Counted from the stretch's first letter, positions 40,809 through 51,065 are shown. The stretch is 64,000 nucleotides of DNA from Streptococcus sp. X13SY08 (GCF_001182825.2 NZ_LFYO02000002.1:744001-808000), one strand, 5' to 3'. The notes: generated by a model from the letters alone, not told the origin. Program-made: numbers and translations.

Positions 40809-42597
40809 TTCCCAACTCCTCCTTCGATAATTGTGAATAAGCGATTTCTTGGTAAACTGCGTTATCTGCTAACAGTTCTTTATGCGTTCCTTGACCAACA
40901 ACGACACCATCATCCAAGACCACGATTTGATCCGCATCCATAATGGTGGAAATTCGCTGCGCTACAATCAATTTTGTCATGTCAGCAGTTTCTTCCTTGA
41001 GACGCTTGCGTAAGAGTTTATCTGTCTTGTAATCCAAGGCTGAAAAGGAATCATCAAAAATTAAGATTTCTGGCTTTCTTGCTAAAGCACGCGCAATAGC
41101 CAAGCGTTGTTTTTGACCGCCGGAGAAATTGCTCCCGCCTTGCGCCACATGCTCATCCAACCCTTGAGACGTAGCCTCCACAAATTCACGTGCTTGCGCC
41201 AAATCAAGCGCCTTCCACAAGTCTTGGTCTGAAAGCGGGGTTTCATTACTTTCACCCATAACCATATTGGAACGAATGGTCCCACTAAAGAGCACCGCTT
41301 TTTGCGGAATATAACCAACTTTTTTATGCAATTCCTTCAACTCGTAATGACGAACATCCTGACCATCCACTAAGATAGCTCCCTCAGACACATCGTAGAG
41401 ACGAGGAATGAGATTGATCAAGGTGGACTTACCAGAACCCGTTGAGCCGATAAATGCCACTGTCTGACCAGCCTGCGCGTTAAAGGAAACGTGTTCGATC
41501 ACCGCATCAGACTGTTCACTATAACGGAAAGTCACATCCTTAAATTCAATTTGACCGCGCGTTGCATGTGCCTGTCCTACCGTTTTTGGATTTGAAATGG
41601 TTGAGCCTAACTCCAACACTTCATTGATTCGTCCCGCAGATACCATTGAACGTGGCAGGACAAAGAAAATTGCCACCATCATCATGAAGCCCATGACAAC
41701 CTGCATAGCATAGGATGAGAAAACAACCATATTCGAGAAAATGGTTACTCTATCTTGAAATGCTGCCGGCAGTAAAGTCATATCTCTAGGAAGTTTAACA
41801 TCATTAATCAGGTGCGCACCAATCCAGTAAATGGACAAGGTCAAGCCACCTGAAATGACAGTCATAACGGGATTCATCAAAACCATGAGACGACTGACAA
41901 AAAGATTGAGGTTGGTCAAACTAGTATTGACTTCATTAAATTTTTCATCTTGGTAACCTTCAGCATTGTAGGCGCGCACCACACGAATACCTGTCAAAGA
42001 TTCGCGCGTAATACTGTTGAGACGATCGGTCATCTGTTGAATGATTCGTTGCTTTGGAAAAGCCAATGTCAGGAGAACGGTCAATAGAATGAGCATAACA
42101 GCAACTGCAACAAGAGTCGCAAATAACCATTCTCCCGATTTTCCAGCGATTTTTGTCGCTGCCCAAATCGCCATAATCGGTCCCTTTGTCACCACTTGAA
42201 GTCCCATGACAATGATTAGTTGAATCTGGGTTAAGTCATTGGTTGTCCGCATCAAGAGACTTGGAATAGAAAATTTCTTGATTTCTGCCTGCGAATAGGC
42301 CATAACCGAATCATAGATGTCCGAGCGCAAGCGAGTAATAAAGCTAGCTGCCAGACGAGAGGCAATCAATCCAACAATGACGGACATTGTAAAACTTGCC
42401 AAACTCAAGCCAATCATCTTGAAACCTGGGTCCAACATTTCTTTTGTTGTAGTTCCTGGAGTCTGTAAGAGGACCGTAATTTCAGACATGTACTCTGGTG
42501 TTTTTAAATCCAAATAAACTCCGAACGCCACCAAAACTACGCTGAGGACGGCCATAACTAGCTCTTTAGCTATCATACGTTTCAGCAATTTAAACAT
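40798..42597 (-). CDS. ABC drug exporter half-subunit (SatA-like)
   Basis: 599 residues, six membrane helices (about 10-310) and an ATPase domain: Walker A GSTGSGKST, signature FSGGQKQRLAIARAL, and ILIFDDS in place of the usual DE, so the catalytic base is Asp as in the degenerate site of heterodimeric exporters. The frame extends 15 codons upstream, but GAGGGCAGCT places the start at 42597. It lies between a MarR gene and the broken partner subunit. The family exports fluoroquinolones and dyes; without the partner it is probably inactive. Confidence 0.87.
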   Translation of the reverse strand: MFKLLKRMIAKELVMAVLSVVLVAFGVYLDLKTPEYMSEITVLLQTPGTTTKEMLDPGFKMIGLSLASFTMSVIVGLIASRLAASFITRLRSDIYDSVMAYSQAEIKKFSIPSLLMRTTNDLTQIQLIIVMGLQVVTKGPIMAIWAATKIAGKSGEWLFATLVAVAVMLILLTVLLTLAFPKQRIIQQMTDRLNSITRESLTGIRVVRAYNAEGYQDEKFNEVNTSLTNLNLFVSRLMVLMNPVMTVISGGLTLSIYWIGAHLINDVKLPRDMTLLPAAFQDRVTIFSNMVVFSSYAMQVVMGFMMMVAIFFVLPRSMVSAGRINEVLELGSTISNPKTVGQAHATRGQIEFKDVTFRYSEQSDAVIEHVSFNAQAGQTVAFIGSTGSGKSTLINLIPRLYDVSEGAILVDGQDVRHYELKELHKKVGYIPQKAVLFSGTIRSNMVMGESNETPLSDQDLWKALDLAQAREFVEATSQGLDEHVAQGGSNFSGGQKQRLAIARALARKPEILIFDDSFSALDYKTDKLLRKRLKEETADMTKLIVAQRISTIMDADQIVVLDDGVVVGQGTHKELLADNAVYQEIAYSQLSKEELGNGK

Positions 42598-42610
42598 AGC
42601 TGCCCTCACT

Positions 42611-43087
42611 TTAATTTTCTTTTTTCTGTGCTTGTCTTTCAACTTCTTCGTGCAAGTTAGATTTGAGCTGAATAAAAACTTTGTGCAAGATATGGAAATC
42701 TTCCTTGGTTAATCCCTTGGCCAAAATCACTTTCATCTGACTTCTAAACTGATCAATATTTTCTGCTTTTTTTCGACCAAATTCTGTCAGCACAACATAC
42801 TTGACTCTCTTATCTTCCTTAGAAGGCACAATCTCGATAAAGCCATTTTTCTCCATGCGCTTCATGAGATTGGAATTAACCGATTTTGACAAATGTAGCG
42901 CTTCTTCCATATCCTTAAAGGAAATATCTTGATGTTCTTGGGACTTTAAAAACAGAATGGCGTGACCTTGGGGGCCACCCAAATGCTCCGCTCCGCAATC
43001 TTTTGCCATCTCCTCCACAAACTGCTCTAATTCATTGATAAACAAACGCAATTCTTGAAAAGGATTTTCCGTGTGTTGATGATGCAT
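42611..43087 (-). CDS. MarR-family regulator (SatR-like)
   Basis: 158 residues, winged helix-turn-helix (FKDMEEALHLSKSVNSNLMKRMEKNGFIE) with the wing sequence SKEDKRVKYVVLT. ATG 43087 follows AGAAAGGAAGAAGGAT; an in-frame start 39 bases upstream is less likely because it overlaps the operators. First gene of the exporter operon. Three copies of a 15-base operator-like site lie just upstream, so self-repression is likely. Confidence 0.85.
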   Translation of the reverse strand: MHHQHTENPFQELRLFINELEQFVEEMAKDCGAEHLGGPQGHAILFLKSQEHQDISFKDMEEALHLSKSVNSNLMKRMEKNGFIEIVPSKEDKRVKYVVLTEFGRKKAENIDQFRSQMKVILAKGLTKEDFHILHKVFIQLKSNLHEEVERQAQKKEN

Positions 43088-43108
43088 ATCCTTCTTCCTT
43101 TCTAAAAT

Positions 43109-43193
43109 AGTTCTTATGAAAACCATTTAGTTGTCGTGAGAACTATTATACTAGAAAATCAACCTAAGTCAAGAAAAATGTTCTCATGAAAAC
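43109..43193. promoter_or_regulatory. Three MarR-type operator sites
   Basis: AGTTCTTATGAAAAC (43109-43123), its inverted relative at 43130-43144 (AGTTCTCACGACAAC on the minus strand), and TGTTCTCATGAAAAC (43179-43193). The first two form an inverted repeat with AATAGTTCT / AGAACTATT arms. The third overlaps the stop codon region of the tehB-like gene. Confidence 0.6.
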
Positions 43194-44050
43194 AAAAAAT
43201 TGACAAAAGAAAAAAAGACACTCTTTATACGATTGCCATTTTCATCCCGCTCATGCAGTTGACCAAAGTCTTCGTTGTATTTGATCAGTTCCCAATCCTT
43301 GTAATAATCCTTCAACTCCCCTTCTTTAAAGGTAAATGGAAAATCGAGCGGACAAGGTGCATCTTCTGTGTCCATGGCAGCCACAATGAGATTGTATCCA
43401 CCAAGTAGCGTATGCTCCTGCATATTGCTAATAATATCTGGAATAGCTTGTCGATTCAAAAACATGAAAACGACTGTTGACAAAATCCAGTCATATTCCT
43501 CCGTCAAGTTGGCAGTGTTGATATCATAATCAGCGACCTTAAGATCCAGATCCTCTTCTTCCATGACTGCTTGCAAGATTTCCAGACTCATGTCATTGGC
43601 ATCAAACGCCGTCACATCAAAACCTTTTTTAGCAAGATAAAGAGCATTTCGTCCTCTACCAGACCCCAAATCCAGTACGCGACATGGTTCCGTAATGGTG
43701 TCAAGTGCCTCCACTACTTCTGAGTGAGCCCGACCTATATCATATTTCTTGGCAAAATAATCCTCTGGACGACAGAAAAATTCCACAAAAAATTCGGTAT
43801 CTTCCGTTAACAAGGTCACACGATGCCATGCCTGCGGCTCCACCATAGGAATATCATCTGCAGGACCAAATTTCTGGCTAGAGACCACTTGTCCATCTTC
43901 TGACAGGTGTTCAAATTGCAACTTACCTTTTAAAATTTTCAACTTGCCCCATGTTCCAACTTGGGTATTGTGTTGCTTCTGAATCGTTTCTGGAGTTGTT
44001 TCCAGATTCCAAACAGGCATGCGCTTATAGGCGATCAATGCTTTGCTCAT
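43184..44050 (-). CDS. tehB: TehB-like SAM-dependent methyltransferase
   Basis: 288 residues. N-terminal cupin-like domain (about 1-90, DUF1971 type: [19 protein letters not shown]) and a methyltransferase domain with motif [17 protein letters not shown] (about 125). TehB proteins methylate tellurium and confer tellurite resistance when over-expressed. The usual C-terminus after ENGNRIK is replaced by [12 protein letters not shown], read from DNA that holds the MarR operators, so a small deletion at the 3' end is likely. The catalytic domain is intact. It overlaps smpB by four bases (ATGA). Confidence 0.87.
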   Translation of the reverse strand: MSKALIAYKRMPVWNLETTPETIQKQHNTQVGTWGKLKILKGKLQFEHLSEDGQVVSSQKFGPADDIPMVEPQAWHRVTLLTEDTEFFVEFFCRPEDYFAKKYDIGRAHSEVVEALDTITEPCRVLDLGSGRGRNALYLAKKGFDVTAFDANDMSLEILQAVMEEEDLDLKVADYDINTANLTEEYDWILSTVVFMFLNRQAIPDIISNMQEHTLLGGYNLIVAAMDTEDAPCPLDFPFTFKEGELKDYYKDWELIKYNEDFGQLHERDENGNRIKSVFFSFVNFLFS

Positions 44051-44529
44051 GACAGTTCTCCTTCCCGACTATTGATAGATTTCATCGTACGCTTGATATC
44101 ACGGTCCTGATCACGGCGCTTGATGGATTCACGCTTGTCATAGTCATGCTTCCCTTTCGCCAAGCCAATCAAGACTTTGGCCAAGCCGTCCTTGATGTAG
44201 ACTTTGAGTGGTACTAAGGTCATCCCTGTTCCCTTGACCTCATTTTCTAGTTGGGCGATTTGCTTCTTACGTAAGAGCAATTTCCGTGTCCGCGTTGGAT
44301 CTTGATTCCAGATATTCCCTTCATCATAAGGTGCGATATGGACGTTATTGAGCCAAGCTTCCCCACGACGAATCTGCGCAAAACCGTCTTTGAGATTGAT
44401 TCTGGCTGCACGGACTGACTTGATCTCCGTCCCTGTCAGGACAATTCCCGCTTCAACCGTATCAACAATCGTATAATCGTGACGCGCTTTTTTATTTTGC
44501 GCGACGACGTTTCCTTCCCCCTTTGCCAT
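44047..44529 (-). CDS. smpB: SsrA-binding protein
   Basis: Partner of tmRNA in ribosome rescue, 160 residues. Hallmarks: [48 protein letters not shown] and the C-terminal basic tail [20 protein letters not shown]. It overlaps the end of rnr (37 bases) and the start of tehB, the usual streptococcal order. Intact. Confidence 0.95.
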   Translation of the reverse strand: MAKGEGNVVAQNKKARHDYTIVDTVEAGIVLTGTEIKSVRAARINLKDGFAQIRRGEAWLNNVHIAPYDEGNIWNQDPTRTRKLLLRKKQIAQLENEVKGTGMTLVPLKVYIKDGLAKVLIGLAKGKHDYDKRESIKRRDQDRDIKRTMKSINSREGELS

Positions 44530-46840
44530 TCTGGCCTCCTTTTTTGGCTACTTCCTTATAAAATGGTTTCTTTTTCTTGTCTTTTTTAGCTTTTTCACCA
44601 GCTGCTAGGCCACTGCCGTGTTTGCCTTTTGAAGCTGATTTTTCATGCACCTTGCCTTTACCACGACCCGAACGATCGTCTCGGCTGCGGTTGGAATGAC
44701 TCTTATTTTTACGGTCTAACTTACGGTCACGACCAGCGGATTTGTCCCGTTTTTCAATGACATCCACATCTGAGGGTAGGTATTCAAAGTCAATCTCACC
44801 CGTCATCTTGTCTGCACGGAGCAATTTGATACGAATGGCTTGACCAACACGGAAAACCGTTCCTGTCTTCTCTCCTTGCAGAGTCATAGTCCGTTCATTG
44901 TAATGGTAATACTCGGGCAGATTGGTAATGTGAATCAAGCCTTCGACGGTATTTGGCAATTCAACGAAAAGTCCAAATTTGACGACGCTTGCTATCACAC
45001 CATCGAATTCTTGACCGACAAATTCCTGCATGAATTCGGCCTTCTTCATGGCTTTGACTTCGCGTTCTGCCTCAATGGCACGACGCTAATTTTCTTCCGT
45101 TAGGCGACCATATTCTCGCACCATGCGGTGAACCAAAAGGTCTGGATAGCGACGAATTGGACTGGTAAAGTGCGTGTAAAACTCCGCACCAAGACCATAG
45201 TGACCGTGATTGTGCTCTGAGTAACGCGCCTGCTGCATAGACCGCAAAAGCATCATATTAAGGACATCGGCATAGGGCTCGCCCGCTACCTTAGCCATGA
45301 GTTCCTGAAGAGCTTCTTGTGAAATGGAAGCTGCCGTCCCGTAGACCGTCAAGCCAAAGTTGGTCGCATAATCGATAAATTTCTGCAACTTCTCAGCCTT
45401 TGGTTCCTCGTGAATCCGGTAAATAAAAGGCAAGTCCAGTTTAGCAAAATGCTCCGCAACGCACTCATTAGCTGCCAGCATAAAAGATTCAATCATTCGC
45501 TCGGCAACACCACGCTGACGCAAAACGATATCCACTGGCATGCCTTCCTTATTGACGATGATTTTAGCTTCACTAGTATCAAAATTAAGAGCTCCGCGAG
45601 CCGTCCGCATAGCTTCCAGTGTCTCATGCAAGTCTACCATGAGCTCCACGCTTGGTAGAATTTCCTTTAATTGCTCTCGTTTTTCCGCGTCCCCCGCAAT
45701 AATATCATTGACATCCGAATAGGTCATACGGAAGGTCGTTTTGATGACCGTTTGGCCAATCCAATGACTGACCAACCGCCCCTTGTTGTCAATCTCCATA
45801 ATGGCTGACTGGGTCAAACGCTCCACATTTGGATTGAGAGAGCAAATTCCATTTGACAAACGCTCAGGTAGCATAGGCACTACTCGGTCTGTCACGTATA
45901 CAGAAGTTCCACGATTGAGTGCTTCGCGATCGAGAGCAGAACCTTCCGTCACATAGTAGGACACGTCCGCAATATGCACACCCAGCTCCGTGTTGCCATT
46001 TGACAGGCGCTTAATATGGACCGCATCATCCAAATCCTTGGCATCCGCACCATCAATAGTGAAAGTAAGCTCCTGACGCAAATCCAAACGACCAATCAAA
46101 TCTTTGTCTGACGGTGCATCTGGCACTGCCTCGGCTTCTGCCAAGACATCCTCTGGAAACTCAGATACAATATCCATAGATTCCAAAACCTCTAAGACAT
46201 CAATGCCCGCGTCATCCTTATGACCAACCACATCCCGCAAAGTTGCCACGAAATAATCGTGTTTCTTGCTTGGATACTGGTCAATATCCACCTTGATAAT
46301 CTCTGTTCCTGTCAAGACCAGAGGGGATTTTTTAACATAAATCCGTTGCGGGATTTTTTGATTTTTGGACTTGATATAGCCAGCATATTTAGGTTTTTCC
46401 TCATCCAAAACTAGAAGGCCAACAGCCGTTTTGAGACTGTGCTCAAAAATATCGATGACTTTTGCCTCAGCAGCTGTGCCCTTCATCCGGTCTGCCACCT
46501 TAGTAATAGCCACTTCAACAGTGTCTCCCTCTATGGCATGGCCCACGTCATTTCTACCCACGAAGAGATCATCTTCTTCCTCGTCTACGGTAACAAAACC
46601 AAAACCATTTTTATGGGCACGAAAAATCCCCTTGAGGGTAAAGCCTTTTTTCTTTTTCTTAGGTGGCAAGGAAATCTTACCAGACTTGTCAAAATGCAGA
46701 CTTTCCTTGCTTTCCATCTTGGAAATGATTTTGACCAACTCTGTAAATTCCTTAGAGGAGCCGGCTTCAAAATGATCCGCCAACTGATCCATGGTCACAG
46801 GGCCAGCCAGTTCTACATACTCTAAAATATTTTTTTTCAT
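44492..46840 (-). pseudogene. rnr: Ribonuclease R, in-frame deletion with stop at the joint
   Basis: 3'-5' exoribonuclease. The first 584 codons hold the N-terminal winged helix, cold-shock domains and the whole RNB catalytic domain (IDGADAKDLDDAVHI, SPIRRYPDLLVHR). Then TAG follows GRLTEEN, and the same frame continues RRAIEAEREVKAMKKAEF with the S1 domain (GVIASVVKFGLFVELPNTVEG) and a Lys-rich tail to 44492. About 18 residues normally between these parts are missing. A truncated enzyme without S1 and tail could still be made; those parts aid ribosome and structured-RNA binding. Confidence 0.88.
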
Positions 46841-46865
46841 GTTTCTTTTTACTCTTTACGAAAAA

Positions 46866-46894
46866 TACAAAAAAGGGACTTCAACCAGTCCCCA
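46866..46894 (-). terminator. secG terminator
   Basis: On the minus strand GGGACT / AGTCCC hairpin (loop GGTTGA) followed by TTTTTTG, between secG and rnr. Confidence 0.7.
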
Positions 46895-46901
46895 TCCAAC
46901 T

Positions 46902-47138
46902 TTATCTACTTGAAATAACAACTAAAGCAAGTGCTACAACAAGCCATACAAATACCAGAATGGCTGTCAAACGTTGCATAACGGCTTCAAATCCACGCGC
47001 TTTTGAACGTTCAAACAAAGCACCTGAACCCGCCGCGTCAAATACGTTACTTGATTGGTTTTTAGCTGGCTGCATGAAAATCACCGCCACAATAATTACA
47101 GATAAAATTAAAAGAATGGTTAATAAAACTTGATACAT
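46902..47138 (-). CDS. secG: Protein translocase subunit SecG
   Basis: Small membrane component of the SecYEG channel, 78 residues, two hydrophobic segments (about 3-22 and 56-75) joined by a loop with FMQPAKNQSS. Position between rpmG and rnr is the streptococcal arrangement. Intact. Confidence 0.9.
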   Translation of the reverse strand: MYQVLLTILLILSVIIVAVIFMQPAKNQSSNVFDAAGSGALFERSKARGFEAVMQRLTAILVFVWLVVALALVVISSR

Positions 47139-47184
47139 TTTTCGTTCACTTTCTTCAATAACTCCCTACATTGTACCATAAATT

Positions 47185-47334
47185 TTATTTGGTTTCAATA
47201 TGAAGCGTCACTTTTCTTTCCTTAGGACAATATTTCAAGACCTCAATCTTCTGCGGATGAGTCTTACTATTTTTACTCGTCAAATAATTTTTACTGCCAC
47301 ACTCCGAGCATTGCAAATTGATCTTTACTCTCAC
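47185..47334 (-). CDS. rpmG: 50S ribosomal protein L33
   Basis: 49 residues, GTG start ([17 protein letters not shown]). Two zinc-type Cys pairs: CSEC and a single Cys in KYCPKERK, as in partly zinc-independent L33 copies (the last pair is reduced to one Cys). It was below the length of most ORF searches. It lies nine bases after coaE and upstream of secG. Confidence 0.88.
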   Translation of the reverse strand: MRVKINLQCSECGSKNYLTSKNSKTHPQKIEVLKYCPKERKVTLHIETK

Positions 47335-47342
47335 AAAATTTC

Positions 47343-47942
47343 CTAACTTTCCACTGTCATCTGTGCCAAGAAAGCATCCACCTGATGAAAAGTTTCTTCC
47401 ATACTCCCTCGATTATCGATGACAACAGCCGCTTTTTCTTTTTTTTCTTCTAAAGAAAGCTGCGCTCCCAAGCGATTTTCAGCCTCTTTCCGATTGTAAC
47501 CATTTCGCTCCATGAGCCGACTAAGCTGCTGCGCTCTGTCTACATAGACCAACCAGGTCTCATCGACCGCTCTCTCATATCCCAATTCAAATAAGAGAGG
47601 GATATCCATGAGAACCACATCTTGTTCTTGCAAAAGAGCATCTCTACGCGCCAGTAATTCCTGACGAATAATCGAGTCTTGGATTTCCGACAAACGCTTG
47701 CGCAGATCAGGCTGGCTAAAGACCTTTTCTGACAAAGTTTTACGATCCAGCTGGCCATGTGCATCCAAAATGGCATTTCCAAATTCTATTACCAGCGCCT
47801 CGTAGAGGCTTTCGCCCTTAGCTTGCAATTCATGGACCACTGCATCCGCATCAATGACTGACCAGCCTTTTTGTCTTAGATAATTGGTAACAGTCGATTT
47901 TCCAGAGGCAATGCCGCCCGTTAGTCCGATTACTTTTTTCAT
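47343..47942 (-). CDS. coaE: Dephospho-CoA kinase
   Basis: Last step of coenzyme A synthesis, 199 residues. P-loop [12 protein letters not shown] (about 6-17), [18 protein letters not shown] and the lid [16 protein letters not shown]. The start is MKKVIG; eight upstream codons open in frame belong to the end of mutM. It overlaps the mutM stop by four bases (ATGA). Intact. Confidence 0.94.
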   Translation of the reverse strand: MKKVIGLTGGIASGKSTVTNYLRQKGWSVIDADAVVHELQAKGESLYEALVIEFGNAILDAHGQLDRKTLSEKVFSQPDLRKRLSEIQDSIIRQELLARRDALLQEQDVVLMDIPLLFELGYERAVDETWLVYVDRAQQLSRLMERNGYNRKEAENRLGAQLSLEEKKEKAAVVIDNRGSMEETFHQVDAFLAQMTVES

Positions 47943-48769
47943 TTGTTCTCCTGACAAGTCGGGCAAAAATGCGTCCCGCGTCCACCTAGCTGAATCTTAA
48001 CTAGCTCCGTCTGGCAACGCGAACAGATCTGCCCTGCTTTTCCATAAACTTCCAAATAGTCCTGCATGGTCCCGTCTAGCCCCAAAGCATTGCGGTAAGT
48101 TCGAATGGTTGAGCCTCCCTTTTCCACGCCGAGGCGCAGAACATCAATAATAGCTAGGCGCAAATCCTGACTTTCAGTCTCCGTCAGACTAAAGCTCGGT
48201 CGCGCCGGATGAATCCTCGCCCGCCAGAGTGCCTCATCCACATAGATATTTCCAAGACCAGCTACCAAAGTCTGGTCTAATAAATGTGACTTGATGGGCT
48301 TTTTAGATTTCGTTAGTTTTTCTTGAAGAGGGCAGAGCGTAAACTCATGCTCCGTTGGTTCTGAACCTAATTTCTTAGAAAGGAAATAATTCTCCACTGC
48401 GTTTTTATCTAGGATTTCCATAGTACCAAATTTACGCACATCTTGATAGACCAAGACAGAACCATCTGTAAAGTCAAAAAAGACATGGAAATGCTTATTG
48501 TCAGGTACTTGAGCTTGATTTTCAAAAAGAAGATATTTTCCTTCCATCCGCAAATGAGATACAACAACCATATCTGTCAGATAAAGAAGAAGGTATTTAC
48601 CACGGCGAGCCACAGACTGGACCACCTGACCCGGAAGAGCCTCAGAAAAAGCAACTGCACCTGACACAATCATCTTGGCATAGCCTACTCGCACCGACTG
48701 AATCTCTTTTCCCACAATCAAACGTTCCAGCCCCCGCCGCACCGTCTCAACCTCAGGTAGTTCAGGCAT
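47939..48769 (-). CDS. mutM: Formamidopyrimidine-DNA glycosylase
   Basis: Base-excision repair enzyme removing 8-oxoguanine, 276 residues. N-terminal catalytic PELPE (Pro1 after Met removal, Glu2), helix-two-turn-helix region with GLGNIYVDEALW, and a C-terminal zinc finger with ICSRC and FCPTC. It is followed by coaE in the same operon. The upstream gap carries two structured two-hairpin elements. Intact. Confidence 0.95.
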   Translation of the reverse strand: MPELPEVETVRRGLERLIVGKEIQSVRVGYAKMIVSGAVAFSEALPGQVVQSVARRGKYLLLYLTDMVVVSHLRMEGKYLLFENQAQVPDNKHFHVFFDFTDGSVLVYQDVRKFGTMEILDKNAVENYFLSKKLGSEPTEHEFTLCPLQEKLTKSKKPIKSHLLDQTLVAGLGNIYVDEALWRARIHPARPSFSLTETESQDLRLAIIDVLRLGVEKGGSTIRTYRNALGLDGTMQDYLEVYGKAGQICSRCQTELVKIQLGGRGTHFCPTCQENK

Positions 48770-48814
48770 GATTACGATACCAAGAGCGATAAAAAAGCGA
48801 CTGAAATTTAGGAG

Positions 48815-48905
48815 AACGACCGAAGTGTGCTATCACACAAGGAGTTCTGTCTAATTTCCGAGCTTTTCGCTCGGGTTCAGGTCAACTTACAACACCCTGT
48901 CCTTT
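48815..48905 (-). repeat. Two-hairpin intergenic element 1 (upstream of mutM)
   Basis: On the minus strand AGAAAGGACAGGG leads into CCGAGCGAAAAGCTCGG, a linker AAATTAGACAGAACTCC and TGTGTGATAGCACAC. Same plan as elements 2 and 3 (polypurine start, hairpin, linker, hairpin) but with different arms. Element 2 lies directly upstream, so the 335-base gap before mutM is mostly these two. Confidence 0.5.
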
Positions 48906-48924
48906 CTTCATAATATTACTATGT

Positions 48925-49035
48925 AATAGGAAATTGACCGACGACGCGTGCGTCTAGGGACAATTTATCTTTTTGACACCATCCTCGTAGTTAGTGTTCA
49001 GTTCCGAACACTAGCTTACCCTATCCTTTCTACAT
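48925..49035 (-). repeat. Two-hairpin intergenic element 2
   Basis: On the minus strand: AGAAAGGATAGGGTAAGCT, hairpin GTGTTC-GGAACT-GAACAC, linker ending AAAAAGATAAATT, hairpin GACG-CACG-CGTC, then AATTTCCTAT. Each block has its counterpart in element 3 at 50965-51065, while hairpin arms differ but still pair. Confidence 0.6.
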
Positions 49036-49104
49036 ATTTTCTAAGAATCCTAGATGAGTTTAAAGTAACTCTTCCGCTGATTTTTCTTGTACATGTTGAT
49101 CCAT

Positions 49105-49578
49105 TTAAAAATCAAATCGTTCTAAGATTCCTTCGGCATTTCGTTTGTAAAAGATTTCAGAATGCTCTTTGTCAAAAAAGATAGGAAACATATCCGACAT
49201 GGAATCAGCGAGCTCAATCTTACCACTTGCGATATCCTCATGACTGACCCAGACTACTTCACCCTCTTCGGAGCTCTGCAATTGTCCCAAAAACTCCGTC
49301 GTTTTATAAAGAAAAACCAAGTAGCGAGCGCCATCGTCACGCGTATGAAAATGCTTGACACCCAGCAATTGAGGATTGAAAATGGTTAGCCCCGTCTCTT
49401 CAAATACCTCACGAATAACAGCTTCGTGCAGGCTCTCTCCTTTTTCAATGTGACCACCAGAAAAGGCTGCACCGTCCAAAGTATAACGCTCGGAATTGCG
49501 AATCTGCATGACGAATCGCCCAGTCTCATCCTCCACAAGGCACATATTGGTTAAAATCACTTCTTCACTGCGTGGCAT
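49105..49578 (-). CDS. NUDIX hydrolase, MutT/MutX-like
   Basis: 157 residues. The Nudix box GGHIEKGESLHEAV-REVFEETG (about 38-62) is complete. Family members of this type cleave 8-oxo-dGTP or other nucleoside diphosphate derivatives; the neighbour mutM removes the same lesion from DNA, which makes a sanitising role plausible but unproven. It lies between the broken acetyltransferase and mutM in an otherwise conserved block. Confidence 0.85.
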   Translation of the reverse strand: MPRSEEVILTNMCLVEDETGRFVMQIRNSERYTLDGAAFSGGHIEKGESLHEAVIREVFEETGLTIFNPQLLGVKHFHTRDDGARYLVFLYKTTEFLGQLQSSEEGEVVWVSHEDIASGKIELADSMSDMFPIFFDKEHSEIFYKRNAEGILERFDF

Positions 49579-49606
49579 GTTACTCCTTTAATTAATGATG
49601 TTACAA

Positions 49607-50034
49607 CTAGTCCACTTTCATTACAAAATGCACTGTCCGACTGACTTCTCGGAAACCTAGAGCATGATGGAGTGCCTGACTAGTAACATTTTCTAGCCTA
49701 CAATCAGATGCTAATTCTTTCAATTCTTGTTTCTTCGCCCAGTTGCGGGCAAAGGCAATCAATTCACTGGCAATTCCCAGCTTCTGGTAAGCTTCTAAAA
49801 CAAAAATACCTTCCAAATAAGCCACAGGACTCACTTGTGTCCCCTCGACATAATCCTGACGAACAGATAGGCTCATGAAAGCAACCACACACCCATCTTT
49901 TCGATAGATGAATTCATAAGGAAATTTCTGACTTAAAAATTCTTCTACCAGAGATTCTTGACTTGTAGACCACAGTTTGCTAGCCAAAGCTGCCCAAGCA
50001 CTGACATTGCTCTCTGTGACGATTTTTCAATCAT
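49607..50034 (-). pseudogene. GNAT acetyltransferase, AAC(6')-like, frameshifted at codon 4
   Basis: ATG 50034, four bases after the era stop, begins MIEK, then the frame is lost: the run of five A (about 50023-50027) needs a sixth to give MIEKIVTESNVSAWAAL. From there the GNAT protein is whole: YLEGIFVLEAYQKLGIASELI with the acetyl-CoA loop, and ALHHALGFREVSRTVHFVM at the end, resembling aminoglycoside 6'-N-acetyltransferase-type proteins. A rare TTG in frame (at 49987) could start a shortened product. A homopolymer error is possible. Confidence 0.7.
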
Positions 50035-50037
50035 CTT

Positions 50038-50934
50038 CTAATACTCTTTCTCGTTGTAACCAAAATCCGCTAAATCGAGCTTCTTATCACGCCAGTTTTT
50101 CTTGACTTTGACCCAAGTTTCAAGATAAACCTTGTCACCTAGCATGAGTTCAATATCACGGCGTGCCATAGAACCAATTTTCTTGAGCATGGATCCCTGT
50201 TTTCCGATAATGATGCCTTTTTGGCTATCGCGCTCAACCATAATAGTTGCACGAATATGGACCTTATCTGTCTCTTCATCACGCTTCATGGACTCAATGA
50301 CTACAGCAACTGAATGGGGCACCTCTTGCTCCGTCAAGCGAAGTACTTTCTCGCGAATCATTTCAGACACCAAGAAGCGCTCAGGGTGGTCGGTGATTTG
50401 ATCTTCTGGGAAATATTGGAAACCTTCATCCAAATTTTCCTTAAGTAATTCCATTAGGCGGTTGACATTATTTCCTTGACCGGCAGAAATCGGTACAATT
50501 TCCTTGAAGTCCATCTGGTGACGGAAATCATCAATTTGCTCCAACAGTTGATCAGGGTGAACCTTGTCAATCTTGTTGACCACCAAAATAACGGGGATCT
50601 TAGCAGATTTGAGACGTTCCATAATCATGTCATCCCCCTTGCCACGTTTTTCATCGGCTGGCACCATGAAGAGAACCGTATCCACTTCACGCAAGGTGCT
50701 GTAGGCAGACTCCACCATAAAATCACCCAAGGCTGTCTTAGGCTTGTGAATTCCCGGTGTGTCAATAAAGACAATTTGCTCTTCTGCCGTCGTGTAAATC
50801 CCCATGATTTTGTTGCGCGTTGTCTGCGCCTTATCACTCATAATGGCAATCTTTTGCCCCATCACATAATTCAAAAATGTTGATTTCCCAACATTTGGAC
50901 GACCTAAAATCGCCACAAAACCAGATTTAAACAT
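50038..50934 (-). CDS. era: GTPase Era
   Basis: Essential GTPase for 16S rRNA and 30S maturation, 298 residues. G1 [10 protein letters not shown]3 DTPG, G4 NKID, then KH domain with [15 protein letters not shown]. Start chosen at [11 protein letters not shown]; a TTG three codons upstream is in frame. There is no clear ribosome site, and the bases before the start are a T-rich run from the adjacent structured element, so the 5' region may have been altered. Coding sequence intact. Confidence 0.95.
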   Translation of the reverse strand: MFKSGFVAILGRPNVGKSTFLNYVMGQKIAIMSDKAQTTRNKIMGIYTTAEEQIVFIDTPGIHKPKTALGDFMVESAYSTLREVDTVLFMVPADEKRGKGDDMIMERLKSAKIPVILVVNKIDKVHPDQLLEQIDDFRHQMDFKEIVPISAGQGNNVNRLMELLKENLDEGFQYFPEDQITDHPERFLVSEMIREKVLRLTEQEVPHSVAVVIESMKRDEETDKVHIRATIMVERDSQKGIIIGKQGSMLKKIGSMARRDIELMLGDKVYLETWVKVKKNWRDKKLDLADFGYNEKEY

Positions 50935-50964
50935 AAGATACAAAGGGCGTAAAAAATGAATTGA

Positions 50965-51065
50965 AAATAGGAAATTCTTGCAGTATCACTCTGATACAAA
51001 AGAATTTATCTTTTTCATAAGTTTTTAGCCCGTGTTCAATTCCAAACACAAGCTCACCCATTCCT
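50965..51065 (-). repeat. Two-hairpin intergenic element 3 (between dgkA and era)
   Basis: On the minus strand: polypurine start with GGGTGAGCT, hairpin GTGTTTGGAATTGAACAC, linker ending ATGAAAAAGATAAATT, hairpin GTATCA-GAG-TGATAC, then AATTTCCTAT. It aligns block by block with element 2. Confidence 0.6.

Noticed and set aside
46585..46825. ORFs on both strands within the rnr N-terminus
   Set aside because: Shadow frames of the Lys-rich rnr region.
48948..49184. Plus-strand 78-codon ORF
   Set aside because: It overlaps the structured element and the NUDIX gene on the other strand.
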